This document shows positions 27,135-35,969 of a stretch of 54,339 nucleotides of DNA, piece after piece; within the stretch, counting starts at the first letter, position 1, and each line of letters starts with the position of its first letter. The stretch is from contig ONIK01000014.1 in NCBI GenBank assembly GCA_900317865.1, forward strand, positions 1-54,339, read 5' to 3'. The position numbers were made by a program, and so were the translations under genes. This DNA is from an uncultured Methanobrevibacter sp. (GTDB lineage Archaea; Methanobacteriota; Methanobacteria; Methanobacteriales; Methanobacteriaceae). The notes under the pieces were generated by a model. The model had not been told where the DNA came from. It saw nothing but the letters and a program-made list of their open reading frames with translations, and did no database searches.

Positions 27135-27986
27135 ATGCCTAATTTAAGTATGAATGAAGCGATTGAAAATCTTAAAAATGAAGATGTAAATGTTAGAAAA
27201 GAAGCTATTGAATCATTAATCGGAGTGACTGATGAAGCAGCTATTGACCCATTGATTGATGCTACAACGGATGATAATGCGCAGGTTAGATTTAAAGCTG
27301 CAGAAATTTTAGGAAATATGGGAAATGTTGCATTTGACAGATTAGTTTCTAAATTCACATCAGAAACAGGTAAGAATAAAAGATTTTTAGCATTCGCTTT
27401 AAAAGAAACTCACAATGAAAAAGCTATTCCTTTATTTGCTGAAGCGGTAAGTGATGAGGATTTTGGTGTTAGAAAAGTCTCAATTCGTGCTTTAGGTGAA
27501 CTTCAAGCTAATGATGAATTGGATACTATTGCTAAAGGTTTGGAAGATGAAGATTGGGGTGTGAGATTAGCAACCATACATGCATGTGCTGATTTGGCAT
27601 CTGATGAATCCATTGCATTAATTAAAAAAGCAAGAAGGGAAGAATCTGATAAGGACTTTAAAAAATCCTGTAATAAAGCAATTAAAAAAGCTGAGAAAAA
27701 TCAAAAAGCAAAATCCGAAGGTAAGGTCGTAACAAATACGATTCCTATGAAAACCATTAAAGAAATGGAAACAACCAATCCTCAAAAAGCCATTAAAGAA
27801 TATGAAAAATATGTTCAGGCTGAAAGTGATAAAGACGCACCATATAAAAGATTAGCTATTTTATATAGAAAATTACGTCAGGACGATAAAGAAATTGAAG
27901 TTCTTGAAAAAGCAATTAAAGTATTGTCCGAGAAAAAACCTGGAAAAGAAGATTGGTTTGTTAAAAGATTAAATAAAATGAAATAA
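27135..27986 (+). CDS. HEAT-repeat protein with C-terminal TPR-like segment
   Basis: A 283-residue soluble scaffold protein. Residues about 5-175 contain five or so HEAT/PBS-lyase-type repeats, seen as recurring D-x-x-V-R-x-x-A blocks (EDVNVRKEAIESL, DNAQVRFKAAEIL, EDFGVRKVSIRAL, EDWGVRLATIHAC). A lysine-rich linker follows, then a TPR-like end (KAIKEYEKYVQAESDKDAPYKRLAILYRKL). Such proteins bind partners; the partner is unknown. ATG 27135 is chosen because GAGGT lies at 23-27 of the same line, seven bases upstream, over an earlier in-frame ATA-like start. It converges on the amidase gene. Confidence 0.85.
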   Translation: MPNLSMNEAIENLKNEDVNVRKEAIESLIGVTDEAAIDPLIDATTDDNAQVRFKAAEILGNMGNVAFDRLVSKFTSETGKNKRFLAFALKETHNEKAIPLFAEAVSDEDFGVRKVSIRALGELQANDELDTIAKGLEDEDWGVRLATIHACADLASDESIALIKKARREESDKDFKKSCNKAIKKAEKNQKAKSEGKVVTNTIPMKTIKEMETTNPQKAIKEYEKYVQAESDKDAPYKRLAILYRKLRQDDKEIEVLEKAIKVLSEKKPGKEDWFVKRLNKMK

Positions 27987-28006
27987 TTATTTTTCAATTA
28001 TTTCAT
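27978..28006. terminator. Bidirectional stem-loop within converging gene ends
   Basis: ATGAAATAATT (27978-27988) and AATTATTTCAT (27996-28006) form a perfect 11-bp stem with a 7-base loop ATTTTTC. It encodes the final codons and stop of the HEAT-repeat gene on one strand and of the amidase gene on the other, so the two proteins' last codons and the terminator are constrained together. Confidence 0.55.
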
Positions 28007-28814
28007 ATAAATCATTTCTTCTATTTTTCAAAACAGGAATTTCATTCCTTACTTTTTTTATTTCATCTAAATTAATTTCAACGATTTTTAACTCTTCTTT
28101 TTGACCTAATTGGCAGATTACTTCACCCCATGGATTAACAACAATTGAGTGTCCGTAGCTGTGATAACTGGCATCTTCATTCAATGCAGGTGCCACACCA
28201 ACACAGAATACCTGATTGTCAAGAGCTCTTGATCTGAACAGTAACTCCCAATGGGCAGGTCCTGTTGTCATGTTAAATGCTCCAGGGTAGAATAATATGT
28301 TGGCTCCTTTTCCAACATTAATCTGGGCTAATTGGGGAAATCTAACATCATAACATATTCCAATACCGATTTTTCCAAAATCAGTTTCACAGACGGTAAA
28401 TTTATTGCCTGGTGTTAATGTATCGGATTCTTTAAAATATATTCCTCCTTCAACGTCAACATCAAATAAATGCATTTTTCGATGTTTTGCAATGATATTT
28501 CCTTTTTTATCAAATAAATAACTTGTATTGTATATATTGGAATCCTCTTTTTCAGGAATTGATCCTGCTAAAATGTGGATTTGATGTTTTTTTGCCAGTT
28601 TAGAAATAGAATCTAATGTAAAACTTGTTTTTTCGTTTTCTGCATATTCAACAAATTTATCATTAGAATATGGGCAGTTAAACATTTCAGGAAGAACAAC
28701 AAAATCAGAATTATGGCTAGCAGCTTCATTTATCATTGAAATTGCTTTTGATATATTTTTCTGCTTATTGTCAATGACATTCATTTGACATAAAGCTATT
28801 TTTATTTTGCTCAT
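27987..28814 (-). CDS. Carbon-nitrogen hydrolase, omega-amidase/NIT2-like
   Basis: Nitrilase-superfamily amidase, 275 residues. The Glu-Lys-Cys triad is complete: E43 in LPEMFNCPY, K113 in KMHLFDVDVEG and C154 in GICYDVRFP. The KMHLFDVD block is typical of the omega-amidase (NIT2-like) branch, which hydrolyses alpha-ketoglutaramate or ketosuccinamate. Assignment to that branch is by motif only. It stands as a single leftward gene between the HEAT-repeat gene and a zinc-ribbon protein. Confidence 0.9.
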   Translation of the reverse strand: MSKIKIALCQMNVIDNKQKNISKAISMINEAASHNSDFVVLPEMFNCPYSNDKFVEYAENEKTSFTLDSISKLAKKHQIHILAGSIPEKEDSNIYNTSYLFDKKGNIIAKHRKMHLFDVDVEGGIYFKESDTLTPGNKFTVCETDFGKIGIGICYDVRFPQLAQINVGKGANILFYPGAFNMTTGPAHWELLFRSRALDNQVFCVGVAPALNEDASYHSYGHSIVVNPWGEVICQLGQKEELKIVEINLDEIKKVRNEIPVLKNRRNDLYEIIEK

Positions 28815-28857
28815 GTAAATACTTAAAAATTAAATTGAAAAGTATGAATGAATCATA

Positions 28858-29550
28858 CTATCCAATATGTACTGAGTTTAATACAGATTCAATTTCATTA
28901 GAGGTGGTAGCATTTATTGAGTTTCCGGTTATTTTAAATACGTATAAGTTACCATTAGATAATAATGATACATATCTTGTAAAATTACCGCTATTGTCTG
29001 CTATAATCACATTTGATACATTTTTACCATCTAGATGAATTGGCTGTATTGTATTAATAAATCCATTATTTGCTTGAGCAGCACTTATTCTTTCATTATT
29101 TATTTGATATATTGATGAAAATTCACTAGTAACGTTATAATACTCTATTACAGTACCATTACTGCCTTCAAAAAAGACAGCTCCACGATGTAATTCATCA
29201 GTTCCATTTACTTCTTTCCAATTGGATGGATATGTAAATGAAATTTTAGCATCTGAATATTTATTTGAACCATCTATTTTGCTTGTTGTATTAGCAGTAG
29301 GTCCTGTAGCTATAATTATGCCTATTACAATTAAGGTTATAAGTAAAATCGCTCCAATGACAATTTTATTATCTTTAATAATCTGAAGTGTACTTTCTTC
29401 ATTTCCACTTTTATTGATTATTGGTCTGTCTTCAAATATATCTTCTTGTGTAGCATGTTTTACTTTTGGTTTAGGGAATTTATATCCACAATTTCCACAA
29501 ACCGGAGCACCATCATAACTAGGATTTCCACATTCAGGACATTTTTTCAC
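28858..29550 (-). CDS. Zinc-ribbon membrane protein with extracellular PsbP-like domain
   Basis: 230 residues. An N-terminal zinc ribbon (CPEC..CGNC, residues 4-22) is followed by a basic/acidic linker, one membrane segment at about 67-85 (IVIGAILLITLIVIGIIIA), and an outward domain of about 130 residues that begins YSDAKISFTYPSNW, the opening of PsbP-like lipoprotein domains. The start is GTG 29550, since AGGTT lies five bases upstream and no ATG precedes the zinc ribbon. Methanobacteriales have many such ribbon-TM proteins. The ligand is unknown. Confidence 0.82.
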   Translation of the reverse strand: MKKCPECGNPSYDGAPVCGNCGYKFPKPKVKHATQEDIFEDRPIINKSGNEESTLQIIKDNKIVIGAILLITLIVIGIIIATGPTANTTSKIDGSNKYSDAKISFTYPSNWKEVNGTDELHRGAVFFEGSNGTVIEYYNVTSEFSSIYQINNERISAAQANNGFINTIQPIHLDGKNVSNVIIADNSGNFTRYVSLLSNGNLYVFKITGNSINATTSNEIESVLNSVHIG

Positions 29551-29632
29551 AGATTAACCTCCATTAAAATTTAGTTATATTACTTATAATATTTAAAGTA
29601 AATGATTAATAATATATAATTAAAGATGTGAT

Positions 29633-30118
29633 ATGATGTCAGATGAAAATAAAATTGATGTTAATGATATTAATTATGCGGTTTATAAGTTAGGAAATTG
29701 GAAAAATAATTATGAAATCAATCAAATTGGATTATCAAAAGAGATTCCAGTCACTAAACCAACTATAACACATATTAAATTCTCTATGGATGAAATTAGG
29801 AAATCTCAATTTGATATTTCAAATAAAACAGTTAATGGTTTTGTGGCAATTGCACTACAATTAAATCCTAAAGTACAGGAAATGAATCTGGATGATGTTG
29901 TTGCTTTAGAACAGGAAGAATATGATAAAATAATGGAAGAATTGGATGCTTTGGAATTGTTGGATGATAATTCAACAATAAATTTGGATGATGATACTTA
30001 TCTTATTTATAAATTGGAAAAAGAGTGTCACATGACTACTTCAATTCCGGCCAATGAACATACTAAAAAATATTATGAAGCTGAAATGAAAAGAATTGAT
30101 GATGCAGTCTTAAATTAG
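29633..30118 (+). CDS. Acidic protein of unknown function
   Basis: A 161-residue soluble acidic protein. Two similar segments, DINYAVYKLGNWK near 12-24 and DDTYLIYKLEKEC near 121-133, suggest an internal duplication around a ...Y..YKL core. No metal motif or membrane segment is seen. It starts at one of two adjacent ATGs after GATGTGAT and overlaps the end of nucS by 4 bp tail to tail. I do not recognise the family. Confidence 0.7.
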   Translation: MMSDENKIDVNDINYAVYKLGNWKNNYEINQIGLSKEIPVTKPTITHIKFSMDEIRKSQFDISNKTVNGFVAIALQLNPKVQEMNLDDVVALEQEEYDKIMEELDALELLDDNSTINLDDDTYLIYKLEKECHMTTSIPANEHTKKYYEAEMKRIDDAVLN

Positions 30119-30897
30119 AATGCATCCAATGTAACTTTTTTATCTCTTTTCAATTCACGGGGAGGTTCTACACTAACGAACTCGATACCTTCTTCTTCAA
30201 TCATTTCACGAGCATCTTCCATAAGTGATGGTGCAACTAATACTGCTCTGATTTTCTTTTTTTGAGCCTTACATTCTTTTAAATAATCGTTATCTGTATT
30301 TTCTAGATCCTGTAAGTATCTTCTTATTTGTTTTACTGCACTAACGCCAGCTTTACGTGCTTTCAATTCCAAAATCATTAGATTTCCATCATTATCCTTA
30401 CCTAAAATGTCAATAAAACCATGTTCAACACTATATTCTCTAGTTTTTGGTGTAAAGCCTTCTTCTATAATGTGAGGTCTTTCCATAATCATATCACTCA
30501 TATCTTTTTCGTATCCTGCCTGTTCGAGTTCTTCAAAGTCTTCAACATTTGCATAGTTGATGAATTGAACCTGTCTTACTTCTACAGTTAACAGTTCTTT
30601 CGGTGTTCTTCTGTGACTTTCAAGAATTAATCTGTCGCCCCTCATATAGCTTCTGGTTTTAGATTTTGGAGGTTGCCAATTTACCGGTTCTACTTTTTTA
30701 TCCTGGTGTATTAAAAATGAACCGTCAGGTTTAATTAATATTATGCGTTCTCCCCAATTTAATTGGCTTAAGGCACGACCTTCATATTCAACTTTACAAC
30801 ATGCAAAAACAATTATCGTTGCTCTTTTGCGCATGGCTTCTTCAACTAATTCATATGCTTTTTCACAATCGGGTTTTTCAAGAATTTTATATTTCAT
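30115..30897 (-). CDS. nucS: Endonuclease NucS (EndoMS)
   Basis: DNA endonuclease that cuts branched or mismatched DNA and takes the place of MutS/MutL mismatch repair in many archaea and actinobacteria. 260 residues, normal length. The N-terminal DNA-binding domain contains ALSQLNWGERIILIKPDGS. The C-terminal RecB-like nuclease core has GFIDILGKDNDGNLMILELK (D, then E-x-K), followed by the conserved QIRRYLQDL. The C-terminus ends VTLDAF without an obvious PCNA-binding box. Single gene, divergent from the MetX-like hydrolase pair. Confidence 0.94.
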   Translation of the reverse strand: MKYKILEKPDCEKAYELVEEAMRKRATIIVFACCKVEYEGRALSQLNWGERIILIKPDGSFLIHQDKKVEPVNWQPPKSKTRSYMRGDRLILESHRRTPKELLTVEVRQVQFINYANVEDFEELEQAGYEKDMSDMIMERPHIIEEGFTPKTREYSVEHGFIDILGKDNDGNLMILELKARKAGVSAVKQIRRYLQDLENTDNDYLKECKAQKKKIRAVLVAPSLMEDAREMIEEEGIEFVSVEPPRELKRDKKVTLDAF

Positions 30898-30976
30898 TAA
30901 TTTTTACATTGGTTAGATTAATTTAAATATTTTGTTTTTAAAAATTATTTTTAGACAAGTTTATGGTGGAATCAAA

Positions 30977-31969
30977 ATGTGTGAAGAGGAATACTTTGAA
31001 GAGAAAAGAGAAACTTATGTAATGGATTCATTTAAATTTTCAAATGGAAACGTTCTAAATGATGTGACTGTTGAATATATGGCATTTGGAACTCCCAAAT
31101 ATGATGGGGATGTTATTACCAATGCAATAATTTACTGTCATGGTTCTTTAGGCAATTTTTCTGGTGTTAAAAAGATATTTCCATTATTATATGAAAATGG
31201 GCCCTTCGATGAAAATAAATATTTCTTTATTTCAATGTCTGCTCTCGGATCACCTGGATCATGTGCACCGTCTTCAACTAGTTTAAAGAATAAATTTCCA
31301 CCATATTCCATTGAAGACGTAGTAAATTTTCAAAAACAGTTTTTAGCAGAAAAATTTAATATTAATCATGTTTTGGGCATTATTGGAAATTCAATGGGTG
31401 GTTTTGTAGCTTTAACATCTGCTATTTTATATCCTGATTTTGCAGACTTCATTATGCCTGGAGTAAGCAGTTATAAAGTTGCAGGGCATGATTATATTTT
31501 ATCAAAGTTTGTAAATGAAATTATAACTTCGGATGAAAACTATGGGAATGATATTGATAATAATTCATTAAAACGAACATTAAAATTAGCTAGTTTGGCT
31601 GAATTTAATTTTGGCCTTTCAAAAGAATCATTAAGGGAAATGTCAAAAGAAGAATTATCTATTAATTTTGAAGAATTTGGTGAAGAAAGCCTTGAATATT
31701 TGGATGTCTATGATGTCAAGTATTGCAATGAAGCCTGTATGAACTATGATATTGAAAAGGACTTGGATAAGATATCTTCCAAAGTTTTTATTATTGCATG
31801 TTACCAGGATCCACATTTTCCTCCGGAACTTGATGCTATTCCAATGTCTAAAATGATTAAAAACTCTGAATTGGTTATTATGGATTCACAATTGGGTCAC
31901 TTATGTTTTAACGAACTTGAAAATATCACGGATGAACTGGTTTCTTTTATGAAAGAATTTGGTGTATGA
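30977..31969 (+). CDS. MetX-like alpha/beta hydrolase, catalytically complete copy
   Basis: A 330-residue alpha/beta-hydrolase resembling homoserine acyltransferase-like proteins: oxyanion HG at 55-56 (YCHGSLGN), ALGSPGSCAPSS block, conserved FPPYSIEDVVNFQ, nucleophile elbow GNSMGG (Ser139), acid Asp278 in YQDPHFPPE and base His308 in LGHLCFNE. True acyltransferase or hydrolase activity is not decided by this. ATG 30977 follows GGTGGA by six bases. A 90-aa gene follows almost directly, then a paralogue, in what looks like one transcription unit. Confidence 0.82.
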   Translation: MCEEEYFEEKRETYVMDSFKFSNGNVLNDVTVEYMAFGTPKYDGDVITNAIIYCHGSLGNFSGVKKIFPLLYENGPFDENKYFFISMSALGSPGSCAPSSTSLKNKFPPYSIEDVVNFQKQFLAEKFNINHVLGIIGNSMGGFVALTSAILYPDFADFIMPGVSSYKVAGHDYILSKFVNEIITSDENYGNDIDNNSLKRTLKLASLAEFNFGLSKESLREMSKEELSINFEEFGEESLEYLDVYDVKYCNEACMNYDIEKDLDKISSKVFIIACYQDPHFPPELDAIPMSKMIKNSELVIMDSQLGHLCFNELENITDELVSFMKEFGV

Positions 31970-31971
31970 TA

Positions 31972-32244
31972 ATGATAGTAAAAATTACTGATTTTGATGA
32001 AGATGCAGAAATTCCATATATTGACTATGAAGTATCTCAGTTACTTGAAAGTCAAATGAATTTTTTAGATAAAAATTTGGATGAGGAAACTTCCATTGAC
32101 AACGGTATTTTAAAAATAAGGCAATATTTTGAAGATATATTTCCGTTTCAAAGTGATGCGGCTAAAATCAGATTAGATGATTTCATATCCCGTGAAGAAA
32201 TTGAAATGAATGTTTTTCTTTCTAGCTTTTTAGAAGATGTATGA
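31972..32244 (+). CDS. Small acidic protein between two hydrolase paralogues
   Basis: 90 residues, very acidic, mostly helical (ISREEIEMNVFLSSFLEDV), no known motif. ATG 31972 is preferred because GGTG lies seven bases upstream; an earlier ATG at 31966 would overlap the hydrolase stop. Its position between two related hydrolase genes suggests a partner or regulator of them, but nothing direct shows it. Family not recognised. Confidence 0.6.
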   Translation: MIVKITDFDEDAEIPYIDYEVSQLLESQMNFLDKNLDEETSIDNGILKIRQYFEDIFPFQSDAAKIRLDDFISREEIEMNVFLSSFLEDV

Positions 32245-32333
32245 ACATTATATGATTTTTTTTAATTTTTTCTTAATATTTTATATAATATAAAAATTAA
32301 ATATAAACTTATATTATCGTTATGGTGGATTCC

Positions 32334-33317
32334 ATGTTTGAAGAGAAATATTTCTTAAAAAATAATCAACACTTTTTAAAGGAATTTCAATTTAAAAACG
32401 GATTTGTAATTGAGAATGCTAAAGTTGATTATGGAGTTGTTGGAACACCAAAATATGATGATGGGGGAAATATTATAAACGCAATTCTATTTTGCCATCA
32501 TTTTGACGGTAATTATTCAACTATTTCTAATATTAACTATACAAATGAAGAAATTATTATTTTTAAAGAGGAATATTTTTTTATTTCCATAACATCTCTT
32601 GGAATGCCTGAATCATGTTCTCCTTCTACTTCTGGTTTAAATAATAATTTTCCAGATTATGAAATTGAAGATTTAGTTAATTTTCAAAGGCAATTTCTCA
32701 ATGAAAAATTTCCTAATATTAAAAAATTAAAATCTATAATCGGTTATTCTTTAGGGGGTTTCATTGCTTTGGGTTGGTCTATTTTTTTTCCGGATGAAAT
32801 GGATTCTATAGTTCAATTGGACAGTTCTTTCAAATCTCAAGGATATAAATATGTCTATGCAAATTTGGCTAATCGTATTATAGACCAATCTTCGGAATAT
32901 TTGGATGATATGTATAATGAATCAATTTCAAAAATGTTAATTCTTATTTCACAAATTCGATATTTAATGAGTTTTCCAAGAGATTATTTAAATACCATAT
33001 CTAATGAAGAGATTGATTTATCTATTGGTAATTTTGCTGAAGACATTCTGTTTTTAGATATTTATGACATGAAACATTTCAATGATTTTTTAATGTCATT
33101 TAACCTAGAATCTGAATTACATAAAATAAAATGCAAATTGTTGATTATTTCTTTTAATAGGACTAATTATTTTGTTTCGGAATTTGATGCTATTCCATTA
33201 CATGATGCGGTTGAAGATTCTGAGTATCTGTCTTTTGATTTGAGTATTGCTTCAGATAATGCTGTAAATATTCATAATATGGTATTGGAAATTAAAAAAT
33301 TTGTAGATTCTGTTTAA
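32334..33317 (+). CDS. MetX-like alpha/beta hydrolase paralogue lacking catalytic residues
   Basis: A 327-residue paralogue of the gene 350 bp upstream, sharing the same blocks throughout (VDYGVVGTPKYD, FPDYEIEDLVNFQRQFL, GFIALGW). Ser is kept in GYSLGG, but the oxyanion HG is HH (FCHHFDGN), the catalytic Asp position reads NRTNYFVSE, and the His position is Ser (SIASDNAV). It is therefore probably not a hydrolase and may bind a ligand or the first copy. The frame is fully open, so it is not an ordinary pseudogene. Start ATG 32334 with GGTGGA six bases upstream mirrors the first copy; an earlier ATG at 32322 contains that site. Confidence 0.78.
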   Translation: MFEEKYFLKNNQHFLKEFQFKNGFVIENAKVDYGVVGTPKYDDGGNIINAILFCHHFDGNYSTISNINYTNEEIIIFKEEYFFISITSLGMPESCSPSTSGLNNNFPDYEIEDLVNFQRQFLNEKFPNIKKLKSIIGYSLGGFIALGWSIFFPDEMDSIVQLDSSFKSQGYKYVYANLANRIIDQSSEYLDDMYNESISKMLILISQIRYLMSFPRDYLNTISNEEIDLSIGNFAEDILFLDIYDMKHFNDFLMSFNLESELHKIKCKLLIISFNRTNYFVSEFDAIPLHDAVEDSEYLSFDLSIASDNAVNIHNMVLEIKKFVDSV

Positions 33318-33331
33318 AAAAAGAAATTTTA

Positions 33332-33351
33332 AGCTAGAATTTAATCTAGCT
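33332..33351. terminator. Short hairpin between converging genes
   Basis: AGCTAGA (33332-33338) and TCTAGCT (33345-33351) make a 7-bp stem with a 6-base loop, followed by TTTT on the plus strand and AAAATTTC on the other. It overlaps the nadA stop codon. Likely a shared transcript end. Confidence 0.4.
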
Positions 33352-34264
33352 ATTTTGAAGCTTCAAGCATATGTTGTACTGCTTTTAATGATTTGCTTGC
33401 AACTTCTTCAGGTACTTTAACTTCAGGAGCTTCATTTTTAAGTGCATCTCTGACTTTTTCTAGTGTATGAAGTTTCATAGTTTCACAGATTGCTCCTTCA
33501 AGTAAAGGATACAATTTTTTGCCGGGAATTTCTGCATTTAATCTTGTAATCATGTCAATTTCGGTACCGATTACAAATTCTTCATGGTCGCTTCCAGCAA
33601 TGAATCTTAACATTCCTCCTGTGGATAATACTTCATCGCATGCTTCCTGAACGTCTTGATTACATTCCGGATGGCAAATTATGATTGCATTAGGGTACTG
33701 TTCTCTTTTAAGCTCCACGTCTTCAATATGGAATAATCTGTGAACATAACAATGTCCGCCTTTAGGTGTTGGAATGATTTCTTTATCTATTCTTTTTTGA
33801 ACATGATTTGCCAAATTGTTGTCCGGTCCAAATAATATTTTGTCTTGTTTTAAGCTTTCGGTTACTTTCACGGCATTTGCAGAAGTACATAATGTATCGG
33901 CATGTTGTTTTGCCTCAGCAATACTGTTTACATAAAGTATTACTCCAGCATCAGGATGTTCTTCTTTTGCTTTTAATAATTCTTCTTCAGGTAACATATG
34001 GGCCATTGGACATTCAGCATTTAAATCTGGAATAACAATTTTTTTATCAGGATTTAAGATGTATGCTGTTTCTGCCATAAAATCTACACCACAGAATACT
34101 ACTAAATCTTTATCTTCTATTTCTGAAGCTTTTATACATAATTCTAATGAATCACCTAAAAAATCAGCAATTTCCTGTATTTCTTTTGGCTGATAATTAT
34201 GTGCAAGAATTATTGCATTTTTTTCTTCTTTCAGCTGCTTTATTTCATCTTGTAGAGAACTCAT
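33350..34264 (-). CDS. nadA: Quinolinate synthase
   Basis: [4Fe-4S] enzyme condensing iminoaspartate with dihydroxyacetone phosphate to quinolinate, the second step of de novo NAD synthesis. 304 residues, the short archaeal/Thermotoga type. The cluster cysteines by spacing are C85 (ECPMAH), C172 (GGHCYVH) and C260 (GAICETM). The substrate motifs AHNYQ near 21 and HPEC near 198 are present. Third in a leftward unit RNase Z > MscS > NadA (8 bp gap). NadC, the next pathway enzyme, is divergent a few hundred bases away; an aspartate dehydrogenase/oxidase is not in the window. Confidence 0.95.
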   Translation of the reverse strand: MSSLQDEIKQLKEEKNAIILAHNYQPKEIQEIADFLGDSLELCIKASEIEDKDLVVFCGVDFMAETAYILNPDKKIVIPDLNAECPMAHMLPEEELLKAKEEHPDAGVILYVNSIAEAKQHADTLCTSANAVKVTESLKQDKILFGPDNNLANHVQKRIDKEIIPTPKGGHCYVHRLFHIEDVELKREQYPNAIIICHPECNQDVQEACDEVLSTGGMLRFIAGSDHEEFVIGTEIDMITRLNAEIPGKKLYPLLEGAICETMKLHTLEKVRDALKNEAPEVKVPEEVASKSLKAVQHMLEASK

Positions 34265-34272
34265 ATTTTCAC

Positions 34273-35001
34273 CTATTCAGTAAATTTTCTTATTTCATTA
34301 GTAATTATTATTTTATAGTCATCTTTCTTATTTATGTCTTTTATCCAAAATGATATTTTAACATTTGTTTGTTCAAATGTTATGTTCCTTGCATAAATTC
34401 TTGATTTTGGTGTATCTAAAACACCGTCTAATTCATGTATTTTTTCTAGAATATATGTATTAAATTCATCAAGATCAATATTGAGAGGTAATCCTGCCAA
34501 GATGTCAATACGGTATTTTTCGGGAGTTTTATATAATATAAATAAATTATTTGTTAATGTTGAATTGGGAATGATGCTTCGAATGCCGCTGTCATCAGTA
34601 ATTGTTGTTGTTCTTAAATTTATCCTGGTTATTACTCCTTTTTGTTTATTCATCTCAATTGTATCTCCAACTTTGATACTTCTGCCCATTATTAATGTTA
34701 TTCCAGATAATAAATTGGAAATCAAATCTTTTGCTGCAAGGCTCACAGCAATACCAACAATACCTAAACTTAATAGTGTACCATATAAGTTAATTCCAAA
34801 TAGATTTAAGACATACATTAAAGACATAAAATAAATAATGACTATAATAATGTCTCGAATGAGATAGACCCCAGTCATATCCTCTTTGAAACGATGGACA
34901 CTTTCCAATAATCTTGTGATTATTCTTGATACCAATTGTGTTATAATAATAATGGCAAGTATGGTCACTACTGTCTGAATTAGATTTTGAGGAATTTCCA
35001 T
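34273..35001 (-). CDS. Small mechanosensitive channel, MscS family
   Basis: 242 residues. Three membrane segments (about 8-25, 47-65 and 71-92), the last being the pore helix with G/A spacing (GTLLSLGIVGIAVSLAAKDLISNLLSG), then the MscS beta domain (IKVGDTIEMNKQKGVITRINLRTTTI). It should open under membrane tension and release solutes during osmotic downshift. The gene begins 1 bp after the RNase Z stop, so it is translated from the same message. Confidence 0.93.
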   Translation of the reverse strand: MEIPQNLIQTVVTILAIIIITQLVSRIITRLLESVHRFKEDMTGVYLIRDIIIVIIYFMSLMYVLNLFGINLYGTLLSLGIVGIAVSLAAKDLISNLLSGITLIMGRSIKVGDTIEMNKQKGVITRINLRTTTITDDSGIRSIIPNSTLTNNLFILYKTPEKYRIDILAGLPLNIDLDEFNTYILEKIHELDGVLDTPKSRIYARNITFEQTNVKISFWIKDINKKDDYKIIITNEIRKFTE

Positions 35002-35002
35002 T

Positions 35003-35896
35003 TTATAACTCCTCCTTCATTAAATCTTCAGCAAGTTCAGTATTTTCAAAAATCTCTCGTGCTTGAGCCAGTAAATCACTGACATCGGTGTATCTGGTAC
35101 TAATGTGGGTTAATATTAATTTTTTTGAGTTGGAATAAAGTGCAATTTCTGCAGCATCTTTTGAAGTTGAATGAGCATGCAAGTCTGCTTTATCTTTATC
35201 TTCAGTTTTATATGTTGATTCATGGATTAAAAGATCTGACTCTTTTGCAAATTCAATCATTTCTTCACAAGGTATTGTATCTCCGGAATATGTTATTTTA
35301 CGCCCTTTTCTTGGAGGACCTAAAACCTGTTCCGGCTTAATAATTTCACCATTTACCTCAACAGCTATTCCATTATGCAGTTTTCCAAAGTCCGGTCCAA
35401 CAGGAACACCTAAATCAATTGCTTTTTGACGTAAGAACCTTGGTTTTTTCAGTTCTTCAACAGAATAGGCTAAAGTTAATGTGTTATGCTTAACTCTTTG
35501 AGCTTTGATTATATATTCTCTATTTTCAATAATGCTTCCACTGTCAACTTCAATCCATTCTAGTGGAAAATCAAAATTAGGAAAACCCAAACTGGATATT
35601 GCATCGCGCAGATTATCCAATCCTTTAGGTCCGTAAATGGTTAATTTAGTTTCACGTCCCCTAAAGCTCATTGACTGTAAAAGTCCAGGAATACCTAAAA
35701 TGTGGTCTCCATGATAATGAGTAATAAAAATCTTTGAGATTTTCATCGGGCTTATTTTTGCATAAATTAACTGTCTTTGGGTTCCTTCGCCACAATCAAA
35801 TAATATGGTTTCACCAAATGCTTTAAGCACAATTGAAGGATGGCTTCTTGTATTTGAATGGACTGCAGATGATGTTCCTAAAAATGTAATTTCCAT
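35003..35896 (-). CDS. rnz: Ribonuclease Z (tRNA 3' endonuclease)
   Basis: Zinc beta-lactamase-fold nuclease that cuts the 3' trailer from tRNA precursors, 297 residues (short form). The zinc motif HYHGDH-type sequence gives H60, H62, D64 and H65; further ligands are in YSGDT and LIHEST/HAHST. The exosite region lies around residues 150-190 (LGVPVGPDFGKLHNG). First gene of the unit with mscS and nadA; divergent from nadC with a 73-bp spacer. Confidence 0.96.
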   Translation of the reverse strand: MEITFLGTSSAVHSNTRSHPSIVLKAFGETILFDCGEGTQRQLIYAKISPMKISKIFITHYHGDHILGIPGLLQSMSFRGRETKLTIYGPKGLDNLRDAISSLGFPNFDFPLEWIEVDSGSIIENREYIIKAQRVKHNTLTLAYSVEELKKPRFLRQKAIDLGVPVGPDFGKLHNGIAVEVNGEIIKPEQVLGPPRKGRKITYSGDTIPCEEMIEFAKESDLLIHESTYKTEDKDKADLHAHSTSKDAAEIALYSNSKKLILTHISTRYTDVSDLLAQAREIFENTELAEDLMKEEL

Positions 35897-35969
35897 AATT
35901 CAATCACTTATTTTATATTGTATTTTAAATATATATTCTATATGATATATTAAATTTTTAGGTGATTTT

